Both the position numbers and the translations under genes were made by a program. A stretch of DNA of 64,000 nt, from assembly GCF_040802235.1 (NCBI RefSeq), contig NC_133174.1:110055647-110119646 (forward strand), written 5' to 3'. Origin of the DNA: Manis javanica. Lineage: Eukaryota; Chordata; Mammalia; Pholidota; Manidae. Below are positions 36,490 through 45,489 of the stretch, piece by piece (positions within the stretch are counted from its first letter, which is position 1; every line of letters starts with the position of its first letter). Below the pieces are notes generated by a model, which made no database searches, was not told the DNA's origin, and was given only the letters and a program-made list of their open reading frames with translations.

Positions 36490-36910
36490 TAAGTTTGACG
36501 TGGCTCAAGAATCGGTATCTATGAACAGTCTACATATCTGGCGTGAACACTTTTGAAGAAGTTGAAAAAAACAGTAACTGCTGTAACCTGAAGTGCAATG
36601 TGTTAAGATGTGTTACAACTGATGGTGATAAAAATATGCATGCAGCAGAACAAGGGTTAGTGAACAAGTACACAAAACTTGTGAAGATGTAAGGTATTTA
36701 ACTCTTATGATTATTCATTATATTATTTATTGGCAGTCACACTGCAGACAGTGTTTGAATCCCTCATGTGTTATTAAGTCAATAGGGCCCATGGAGAACT
36801 TCATTCACTCGCATGAACTTAACCCCACAGTTCTATGACCTTTTATCAGAAAAAAGCTGGCTATCCTGACTTGCCCTACCACACAGCAATTTTATGGCTC
36901 CACAGTGGTC
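36490..36910 (+). pseudogene. hAT transposase fossil (ZBED/GTF2IRD2-like)
   Basis: A frame at 36537-36692 reads 'LKCNVLRCVTTDGDKNMHAA' and continues 'EQGLVNKYTKL'. This matches the 'LLRCxTTDGxKNM' block I recall from hAT transposases and from domesticated relatives such as ZBED5 and GTF2IRD2. After a TAA, later pieces to about 36905 match the next block ('PDLPYHTAILWLHSG', normally YH/YTxVRWLS). In hAT enzymes the first block holds the Asp of the catalytic triad. The copy is clearly dead: stop codons occur, and DNA upstream is too decayed to extend. Confidence 0.65.
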
Positions 36911-36913
36911 AAG

Positions 36914-36932
36914 GTGTGTGTGTGTGTGTGTG
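36914..36932 (+). repeat. (GT)n microsatellite
   Basis: A run of about nine GT units lies directly after the hAT fossil. Confidence 0.9.
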
Positions 36933-37224
36933 GTGTATGATTTTTGAGGTTGAGGTGGAGATTGAATTACTTTTGACTGAGAAAATCTCCCTCAAGTCTT
37001 ACTATTGAACACTGAATGGCTTTGGAGATTAGCTTTTGTTGTAGGTTTGATAATATCTCTTAATGAATTCAACCTGAAGTCACAAGGCAAACAATGCTTA
37101 TTACAAAACTTACACTGTGGTAAAGTAATTTCAATAAGAACTGACAGTGTTTGAATTAAAGTAATGCAGGCTACTCTATATGTTTCCTGTGCTGACAAAA
37201 GTTAAAATAAGAAGTGAAATCCCT

Positions 37225-39086
37225 CGATCGGGAACAAGACAGGGATGCCCACTCTCCCCACTGTTACTCAACATAGTACTGGAGGTCCTTGCCAAGGCAA
37301 TTAAACAAAACAAAGAAATACAAGGAATCCAGATTGGTAAAGAAGAAGTTAAACTGTCACTATTTGCAGATGACATGATATTGTACATAAAAAACCCTAA
37401 AGACTCCACTCTGAAACTACTAGAGCTAATATCGGAATTTAGCAAAGTTGCAGGATACAAAATTAACACTCAGAAATCTGTGGCTTTCCTATACACTAAC
37501 AATAAACTAATAGAAAGAGAAATCAGGAAGACAATTCCATTCACAATAGCATCAAAAAGAATAAAATACCTAGGAATAAACCTAACCAAGGAAGTGAAAG
37601 ACCTATACCCTGAAAACTACAAGACACTCTTAAGAGAAATTAAAGAGGACACGAACAAATGGAAACTCATCCCTTGCTCCTGGCTAGGAAGAATTAATAT
37701 TGTCAAAATGGCCATCCTGCCTAAAGCAATATACAGATTCGATGCAATCCCTATCAAATTACCAACAACATTCTTCAATGAACTGGAACAAATAGTTTGA
37801 AAATTCATATGGAAACACCAAAGACCCCGAATAGCTAAAGTAATCATGAGAAGGAAGAATAAAGTGGGGGGGATCTCACTCCCCAACTTCAAGCTCTACT
37901 ACAAAGCCATAGTAATCAAGACAATTTGGTACTGGCACAAGAACAGAGCCACAGACCAATGGAACAGAACAGAGACTCCAAACATTAACCCAAACATATA
38001 TGGTCAACTAATATTTGATAAAGGGGCCATGGACATACAATGGGGAAATAACAGTCTCTTCAACAGATGGTGCTGGCAAAACTGGACAGCTACATGTAAG
38101 AGAATGAAACTGGATCACTGTCTAACCCCATACACAAAAGTAAATTCGAAATGGATCAAAGACTTGAATGTAAATCATGAAACCATAAAACTCTTAGAAA
38201 AAAACATAGGCAAAAATCTCTTAGACATAAACATGAGTGACCTCTCGAACATATCTCCCCGAACAAGGGAAACAAATGCAAAAATGAATGGGACTATATC
38301 AAGCTGAAAAGCTTCTGTACAGCAAAGGACACCATCAATAGAACAAGAAGGTATCCTACAGTATGGGAGAATATATTCTTAAATGACAGATGTGATAAAG
38401 GGTTGACATCCAAAATATATAAAAAGCTCACACACCTCAACAAACAAAAAGCAAATAATCCAATTAAAAAATGGGCAGAGGAGCTGAATAGACAATTCTC
38501 TAACTAAGAAATTCAGATGGCCAACAAAAACATGAAAAGATGCTCCACATCGCTTGTCATCAGAGAAATGCAAATTAAAACCACAATGAGATATCATCTC
38601 ACACCAGTAAGGATTGCCACCATCCAAAAAACAAACAACAACAAATGTTGGTGAGGATGTGGAGAAAGGGGAACCCTCCTACACTGCTGGTGGGAATGTA
38701 AATTAGTTCAACCATTGTGGAAAGCAGTATGGAGGTTTCTCAAAATGCTCAAAATAGAAATACCATTTGACCCAGGAATTCCACTTCTAGGAATTTACCC
38801 TATGAATGCAGCACTCCAGTTTGAAAAAGACAGATGCACCCCTATGTTTATCGCTGAACTATTTACAATAGCCAAGAAATGGAAGCAACCTAAATGTCCA
38901 TCAGTAGATGAATGGATAAAGAAGATGTGGTACATATACACAATGGAATATTACTCAGCCATAAGAAAAAAACAGATCCTACCATTTGCAACAACATGGA
39001 TGGAGCTAGAGGGTATTATGCTCAGTGAAATAAGCCAGGCGGAGAAAGACAAGTACCAAATGATTTCACTCATATGTGGAGTATAA
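37225..39086 (+). pseudogene. L1-D ORF2 C-terminal half, interrupted
   Basis: The reverse transcriptase is open from 37225 to 37800 with '[15 protein letters not shown]' and an intact 'FADDMILYI' box. A TGA at 37798-37800 interrupts it. The following piece (37846-38307) and the last piece (38715-39086) hold the C-terminal cysteine-rich region and the natural end of ORF2. The upstream half is missing through 5' truncation. Confidence 0.88.
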
Positions 39087-39434
39087 GAACAAAAGAAAAC
39101 TGAAGGAACAAAACAGCAGCAGAATCACAGAACCCAAGAATAGACTAATAGTTACCAAAGGGAAAGGGACTGGGGAGGATTGGTGGGAAGGGAGGGATAA
39201 GGGTGGAAAAAAAAGAAAGGGGGCATTATGATTAGCATGTATAGTGGGGGGGGCATGGGGAGGGCTGTGCAACACAGAGAAGACAAGTAGTGATTTTACA
39301 GCATCTTACTATCTTGATGGACAGTAACTGTGAACAGGGATGTGGGGGGGACTTGGTGAAGGGGGGAGCCTAGTAAACATAATGTCCTTCATGTAATTGT
39401 AGATTAATGATACCAAAATAAAATAAAATAAAAA
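37225..39434 (+). mobile_element. L1-D, 5'-truncated LINE-1 with target-site duplication
   Basis: This 2.2-kb insertion starts inside the reverse transcriptase region and runs through the ORF2 C-terminus and 3' UTR to an A-rich tail (ataaaataaaataaaaaa). It is flanked by 16-bp repeats, aagaagtgaaatccct (37209-37224) and aagaagcgagatccct (39435-39450), with two mismatches. It is one of the best-preserved L1 copies here. Confidence 0.93.
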
Positions 39435-39450
39435 AAGAAGCGAGATCCCT

Positions 39451-40269
39451 ATGCCCACACAAATTTGCAGTGAACATGAATCTGAGCTCAAACTTTAGGT
39501 CCAGCAGGTTTTTTCAGACTTCCATGCAAGCACAAAGGAAATTTTCATATTTTAAACCCACTTAATTGTGCAGATGAGGAGCTTACACATACACTTCAAT
39601 TGGAGGTGATTCATCTGCAATGTAACATGCTAAAAGGCAAATATCAAGAGAAGAATCTAATACAATTCTACAAATGCCTTCTAAGATATGAATATGCTCA
39701 ATTCAAATCATATGCATGTGGACTGATACCAATATTTAGAAATATCTAGTTTATAGATTGATATCGTATTTGCCACTCTCTGTGTGAAGAGGTACTTGTA
39801 AAGATGAACTCCATAAACAATCACTATAGATCAAAAGATGAACATATGCAATCAATTTTGATGATAGAGAATACTAACTTTGAACCCTTCCCCAAAGAAT
39901 TCCATTCTTCTTATTAATAGACCTATACTATAAAGAGTTGTATGCAAGTATTATTATATTTTTTGTTGCAATAATAAAAGATTTGTGGAAATTTGTTTCT
40001 CTCTTGTTAGGTAAGTACCTACTTAATGATCTCGGTTTTACCTCTGAATTCTGCCAAATATAAAATGCTTATACTCTGCCCTTTACAGAAGTTTCCCTAA
40101 CCCAGGTTGTCAGTATATTGGAGCAGCATAGTTTTTTGGACAATCCTACAACTGAAAGGACAGGAGTTGTGTGGACCTAAATGGAGCCCAAAACCCCGAA
40201 GTCTCAAAGAACAGGGAGGTGATGGCAAGGAATCCTAGAACCTAAAGATCATTCATTAGATGGAGGGCA
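39451..40269. other. Unique AT-rich DNA before the GC-rich island
   Basis: No gene was recognised. Base composition changes sharply at about 40280. Confidence 0.35.
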
Positions 40270-40279
40270 TGTCAGTCAT

Positions 40280-41940
40280 TGCTTCTCAGCAAATGAGCTC
40301 AGGAAGAGAGGGCGTGGCCCTCGGGTGACACTTCCGGCCCTGCCTCCCATCACCTTTCCAGAGGCATCTTTCACGCCTCCTGCACAATCGTCGTCAGAGG
40401 CGCAGCCTTGGTAGGCCAGTCCTGACGTCGGCCCTCTGCTTTTCGCGTGGTCGGGCCTCCTCAGGCACCACCACAGATAGTCTCTTGTCCCCTCAACCAC
40501 CGGCTCCTCTGACACCCCACCTGCCTCAAGTCAGGCCCCCATGCCCAGGGCCTCCCCTCAGTGGCAACCACCTCAGGGGCCACCAGCCATCTTTGTGAGC
40601 CCCGTCAATGGCGGTGGAGGTACTGCCTGGGGCCACATCTGCCACAGGCAATGGAGACCAGGCCCTGGGTGGACAAGAAAGCCTCATGGGTGCGGCGGTG
40701 ACTCCAAGCCCCACAGGGATGATGCAGCAAGGACCGCTGGAGTGGCATGGTGGAACTCAGCGGGGGCCACCAATGTGGTGGGGGGTAACATGGGGGGGGG
40801 CCCTGGAGTGGCTGGGGATGACATGGGGTGGGTGGCCACAGTGGCATTGGGGGACACGGTGGGGGCTGCTGGAGTGGCAGGGAGTGACGCGGCAGGGGTC
40901 CCCAATGTGGCATGGGGAGATGAGGCGGGGGCCCCCAATGTGCCTGGGGGTGACGTGGCGTGGGCCACCAGAGTGGGATGGGGGTGATGTGCCGGGCCCG
41001 CTGGGATGGCATGGGAGACACGGCAGGGGCCGCCAGGGTGGCGGGGGATGACACAGCAGAAGCTGCTGATGTGGTGGGGTGGTGATGCAGCGGGGGCCGC
41101 CGGGGTGGCGAGGGCCGTGGGAGGCCTTGGGGAGGAAGTGGTGGAGCAGGTGGTGGGCAGGAGTGGAGAGGAGGGCTCAGACATCCGGCAGGCTGAGGAG
41201 GACAAGGGCAACTTGCAGGGTAGCCCGCAACTTGTGGTGGATGTCCCCAACTTCCTCATGGCGGGCTTCTGCTTTGTATTCTTGGACCTGGTCCACTTGC
41301 TCCTGCAATTCATCTACTACAATGACTTCCTTGTGTGGTACCACGGCTGCCGCGTGCCAGTGAGGCGGTGGCCTCACTCTCTCGAAGGCTCTGGTGAGCT
41401 CCCAGCACCCCTGGTGTCTCAGGTGCTGCAACAGCACATTGTGGCCTTTCAGCCCAAAGAGGAGTCTGAGAATAAGGAGGAGACTGAGGAGGAGGTGGCC
41501 ACCTTGGAGACAGCTGTGGAGCCAACGGAGGAGCCCGAGGGGGCAGCAGCTGGGGAGTCCTCAGCCGGGGCCACAGGCCTGGAGGGTGAGGAAGGCGCTG
41601 GGCAAGGGTGGTCCATGCACCCAGGGCGGGTGCTGGGAGAGGCAGATGGGGAGGTGGCCTCTCGGCAGGCCCGGGGTGGCGGCGCCCGCCCGGGGGTGAA
41701 GCCTGGGTCAGGGCCCTAACAAGCAAAGGCTGTATATGTCCGCGGAGAAGCCCAAGGCCGCTCCAGCCTTTGCACCTTTGAGAAGAAAAGCTCTGCCCTC
41801 CACCAGCCTGTGAGAGGAGCTGCGCGTTTTCCGCGCGCTTCCTGAGCTCCCAGACGGGTTGGGGAGGCGGGCGGGTGGGCGGGAGGCAGCCTGGGGGGAA
41901 ATCCAAGGGAAAGAACCAGCGCATGGTGTACCTCGTTTCT
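40280..41940. promoter_or_regulatory. CpG-rich island over the CT47-like first exon
   Basis: Composition shifts from AT-rich to strongly GC-rich, with many CG dinucleotides, from about 40280 to 41940. An ETS-like 'acttccgg' at about 40329 lies upstream of the first ATG candidates. No TATA box is seen. This suits the CpG-promoter, methylation-controlled type of cancer/testis gene. The transcription start is not determined. Confidence 0.55.
40725..41120 (+). repeat. 33-bp minisatellite (about 12 units) in CT47-like exon 1
   Basis: Units follow the pattern 'ggggccgccagggtggcggg' plus 'ggatgacacggca', 33 bp each. In the main frame they encode an 11-residue repeat like GAAGVAGDDTA. Most units are 33 bp, but units near 40961-41024 total one base too few, and the unit at about 41058-41091 has one base too many. 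The frame is therefore lost and regained. A TGA arises in the off-length unit. Confidence 0.85.
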
Positions 41941-42437
41941 GGTTCAAGCCTTTTGAAATGACGAGATTCATGGGAAGTTGATCCCAGAATATTACATACT
42001 GATAGGGGAGCGCATTAAATATTCAGGGAGCTTGAGGCACTAATGAGCTTCACCACAGAATTTGTCCATGAGGCAAAAAGATTTTCTCAAGAAAGTTCTA
42101 ACCACAACGTACAGAATGCAACCCACCCGAGTGGTTCTGATCCCTTCTTCTCGAGAAATAACCAGTAGCGCACGGTGGTGGCTGGTTCAGTGGAAAGACA
42201 GAAGTAAGGTCACTGTGAAACGAGCAAGCAGCAGAAAGATGAGGGCCCTGGAGGTGCTGTGTCAGCCAGGAGGAAGGTGTCCAGCTCTGCTTTTCTTAGT
42301 TACTCCTCTCCTCCTGCTTGTCCTGAAGGTAGAGTAGTGGATGTCACTTGTCATTACAAATTGGGATATTCCTTTCCTGTGAATATCCGATCTCAAAGTC
42401 TGTATTATTCTTCACTAAAAAAACAACTAAATATCAG

Positions 42438-42474
42438 CATGAAATCTTTGATGACGAGGCCCAAGACACTGAAA
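42438..42474 (+). other. CT47-like exon 2 (37 nt)
   Basis: The exon is preceded by 'aaatatcag' and followed by a gttaag donor. It encodes HEIFDDEAQDTE plus one base, and the Asp/Glu-Ala-Gln-Asp block matches human CT47 near its C-terminus. Confidence 0.6.
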
Positions 42475-43610
42475 GTTAAGGACAAAAAAGAAAAGTCTAA
42501 CAAAAAATAAGAAGGCCCCTAAATGCATCTGGACCCAGCAGAGAGCAGGAAACCCAGGTATGCTTTGAATATCATACAGCAATTCCTGGCATTTACCTGT
42601 TCCTGAAAACCTTATTGTTTTTGTAAAAAAATCTCCTGCTAAATTAAGAACATCTTAATTTAAAAATTCAGTTTTACCTATTTAGAATGTTATTAAATTA
42701 TGCATATACCTAGTAATATAAAATAGAGTATTTTCTGAAATATCCCTCATGGCTACTCATTTGTTCTTGTGAGGTTCTTTGTCTTCTGTGTGTAATATTA
42801 CTAACACATGGTAAATGTATCAGTACCTGAGACCAATATTTGTTTAGAAAAAGTCAGTAGTAGCTGAGCAGCTATAGTGGGCTGAGCACCACTTGGACTT
42901 TCATTACTGGGCCATGGAAATACAGTCCCTTGTACTAACTAGGAGACGATGCCTCTTAGAATATGACGACTTACAGGTAGCAAATGTTAAGAATTTCAAG
43001 TAGGACCATATTTAATGACGGATACCTAAATATTCATTCACTTGTACATTTCTGAATTTTATGTGACCACAGAAACTTAGTCATACTGTGGTTATTGTTT
43101 ATCACTGCATTGGTAATTAAGTCAAGATATATCACATCTTTCAGTTTATTTAAAACATAAACTAACATTATTCCTTGTGTTTTTCGTCCTTTTTTTTTTT
43201 TTTTGCATTTTCACAGCTGTGTGTTTCATAATAGCAGCCCCTTTCTCATATGGTAGCTATGGAAACTGAGGGTCTAGGAGAGTAAGGGAGTATTAGTGGA
43301 AGAAGCACAGGCTTTTAAGGTGGAGAGATTTATTTAAATCCCAGAATGGCCTCTCAAGGAAAAAAAAGCATTCCGGATGTTAGGCAACAGGGACAAGACT
43401 GATTTGATCAAGTGTTGAATTGTCAGTTGCACAAGCATCTTACGCCCAAGGGAACAGGTTACAAGAGGAAAACATACTGTTCTTCTCTACTTGTTGATAT
43501 ATAGAATACAAATGCAGCAGATAAACAAAGGGTGTTTTCTTAGATTTAGAAAGTCACTGGTGCTGGTTAATGCTACATAATCATTAATTTTCTCTCATTT
43601 CATCCTGCAG

Positions 43611-43666
43611 TTGGGAAGAATAAAAAGAAGATGGAGAAAGAAGAATCTGTTGTTCACTATTTTTAG
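43611..43666 (+). other. CT47-like exon 3 (terminal coding exon)
   Basis: A strong acceptor (tctctcatttcatcctgcag) precedes it. Joined to exon 2 it reads on without a stop through a Lys/Glu-rich end, GKNKKKMEKEESVVHYF, to TAG at 43664-43666. Lysine-rich C-termini are also seen in human CT47. Confidence 0.6.
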
Positions 43667-43957
43667 GCTTTTCATTATTCAAAAGCCCATTGGAATTTCA
43701 CTCCAAAGTTCATCACCCAAAATGTGATATCCAATGACATCTCAGTTCTCTCTTACATGTTACAGATGTATTTGACAGCATTTATTCTAGTTAAAAATAA
43801 GTTTGCTTTACTGAAATGTAGGCAGGATTTATTTAGATAAATAATCTTGACTTAAGTCTCTGTTTTACCTCTTTCTTTGGCACATTGTACCTTAATTGAA
43901 AGGTATCGCTTTCCACCACTTGCTCAGCCTATTTTAAATTATTTTATTGCAGCCCCA

Positions 43958-43963
43958 AATAAA
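43958..43963 (+). terminator. Polyadenylation signal of the CT47-like transcript
   Basis: AATAAA lies about 300 bases after the exon 3 stop codon, in AT-rich DNA with no repeat between. It is the first such signal downstream on this strand. Confidence 0.5.
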
Positions 43964-44015
43964 TGAAAATGTCAAGTTTAAAACAATTTTTGTAAAGAGA
44001 TGAAGGTCAAGTCTT

Positions 44016-44290
44016 TAGAGCTGTACTGTCCACTGTTGGTCACTAGCCATATATGGCTACTGAGTACTTGAAGTATGGCTAGTCTTATATGAGATGTGCT
44101 CTATGAAAATAGTTACATATCTAATAACTTTTATATTGATGACATGTTGAAATGATAATATATGGAGTTAAAATATACCATTAGAATTAACTTTGCCAGT
44201 TTCTTTTCACTGTTTTTAATGTGGCTACTAGAAAACTTAAAGTAACATATATGATTTGCATTATAGGTCTATTAGACAGTACTTCTCTAC
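44016..44290. mobile_element. Non-autonomous hAT-Charlie DNA transposon
   Basis: The ends are inverted: 'agagctgtactgtcca' on the left matches the reverse complement of 'ctattagacagtacttctct' on the right. Inside lies 'gccatatatggctactgagt', a well-known motif of Charlie-type MITEs. Confidence 0.7.
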
Positions 44291-44349
44291 AGCATGACTT
44301 TGAAGGCAGCCTCATGGACGGCCCAGCTTGCTTGGAGACCAGATATTGC

Positions 44350-44530
44350 CTCGTGGCAGTGGTTCTCAAAGTTTGGTCCCTAACACAGTATTATCAGCAT
44401 CACCCAGGAATTCTTAGGCTCAATCCAAGACCTAGTGAATCAGAAACTCTGAGGGTAGGCCCAGCAATATGTGTTTTAACAAGCTCTGCAGGAGATTCTG
44501 ATGCAGCTAAGGCTTGAAAACTGGTTTAGA
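44350..44530 (-). mobile_element. MER5A-like hAT-Charlie element
   Basis: It contains 'cagtggttctcaaagtttgg', 'cagcatcacccaggaattct', 'tgaatcagaaactctgaggg' and a complementary end, the layout of MER5A. The element orientation is not firmly set. Confidence 0.8.
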
Positions 44531-44689
44531 GCCACAGGGGAAGAAACTGAGACTCAACTATACTAGGACCAGCTTTAATTCACTGGTTTGGGTTTGCAGG
44601 TAAACTGAACAGGATGGCAAGTGCTGGGCTGAGAAAGACTAGAACTCACAGGGGGCTGAGACATGGAGGGACACAGGTTGAGTGAAGGC

Positions 44690-45075
44690 AGCAGAAAAAT
44701 GTGCAAAGAAAAAAGCTAGTTTCAGAAGGATATAAACATTTTGATACCATGTATATGAAGTCTAAGAAATGTACAATCACCATATATTGACTGTGGATAT
44801 ATAGAGAGAGTAAAATGTGAAATATGCATACAAATGTCACATACAAAAGGCATAAGCTGAAAAGATAAACACCACATCTAGGATGGTGGCTACTGCTTGG
44901 GCAAAGAAAATGGGGGGATCCTACTGGGGAGAGCTCCACAGTAGGCTTTGACTATATCTGTAATGTTACATTTCTTAAGCTGGCTTGTGGGTAAATGGAG
45001 GTTTATAGCAATATTGTCTATAATTTTGTGTGGGCCTGAAATATTTCATAATAAATAATGAAAATAGGAAAGTGA
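44690..45075 (+). mobile_element. L1M 3' UTR fragment
   Basis: The end reads 'tgtaatgttacatttcttaa' and later 'cctgaaatatttcataataa', the common 3' end of older L1M subfamilies. Confidence 0.7.
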
Positions 45076-45279
45076 AAGAATGGACAATCTCTAGAATCTG
45101 TTTTAAGGGGAAAAAAAAGGTCCTAGTTGACCTAGTTGATGAGAGAAGGGGAAGGGTCCTGGGGCTTCAGACTAGACAGCCTCATTTTCGTATTTGGTTA
45201 GAGGCCAACAGCTTCCTAGGCTCCCCTCAGTAGCACTGATACCTTCTCTCATATTCTGTGTTATCACATCTCATATTCT

Positions 45280-45330
45280 AAGTTATATATGTATGTGCAT
45301 ATATATATGCATATATATGTTTTATATACA
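45280..45330. repeat. (AT)n-rich palindromic simple repeat
   Basis: Alternating AT with a self-complementary catatatatgcatatatatg core. Confidence 0.8.
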
Positions 45331-45339
45331 TTTATTTTC

Positions 45340-45485
45340 CCCCTATTCCACCAGCACCTAACCCTGGACTGAGCGTCTGATGGCTGGGAACTTAAAGGGT
45401 TTTATTTATCTTTCTTTCCCAAAACCCTGGGCAACAAGATTTCCTCTTAGCAGGTGCTTAATCAATGTCTGTTAAAGTGAAATAA
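45340..45485 (+). repeat. L2-like 3' end
   Basis: It reads 'agcaggtgcttaatcaatgt' and then 'ctgttaaagtgaa', as in L2/MIR-type ends. Confidence 0.45.
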
Positions 45486-45489
45486 ACTT

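Larger units (their letters stand above)
40608..43666 (+). pseudogene. CT47-like cancer/testis antigen gene, probably inactivated
   Basis: This resembles the X-linked CT47 family, whose function is unknown and whose expression is testis-restricted. Matches to my memory of human CT47 run in order. First comes an N-terminal 'SATGNGDQ' (human SATGDRHPTQGDQ). Next is 'VGGLGEEVVEQ' with 'EEGSDI', then the conserved 'FVFLDLVHLLLQ...YNDF' (human FVLLDMVHSLLH...HND), an acidic Glu-rich tail, and 'FDDEAQDTE' (human WDEEAQDAA). Exon 1 ends at a candidate donor at 41696 (or 41654). Exon 2 is 42438-42474 and exon 3 is 43611-43666, ending TAG; they join in frame. Damage: the N-terminal match is in a different frame from the rest, and TGA at 40985-40987 stops the main frame. 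It may be a pseudogene, or errors in a hard-to-assemble repeat may mimic one. Confidence 0.7.

Noticed and set aside
40608-41051. Plus-strand frame of 147 codons as a complete protein
   Set aside because: Only its first part looks like CT47. Within the repeats it reads the wrong frame (Trp/Gly/Pro-rich), so it is treated as part of a frame-damaged exon.
40684-41313. Long minus-strand open frame (209 codons), Pro/Ala/Thr/Ser-rich
   Set aside because: It is the complement of the 33-bp GC-rich repeat array. Such repeats lack stops on both strands, and the CT47 similarity is on the plus strand.
41310-41924. Minus-strand open frame of 204 codons
   Set aside because: It is antisense to the acidic tail of the CT47-like exon, with composition-driven Pro/Arg/Leu content and no domain.
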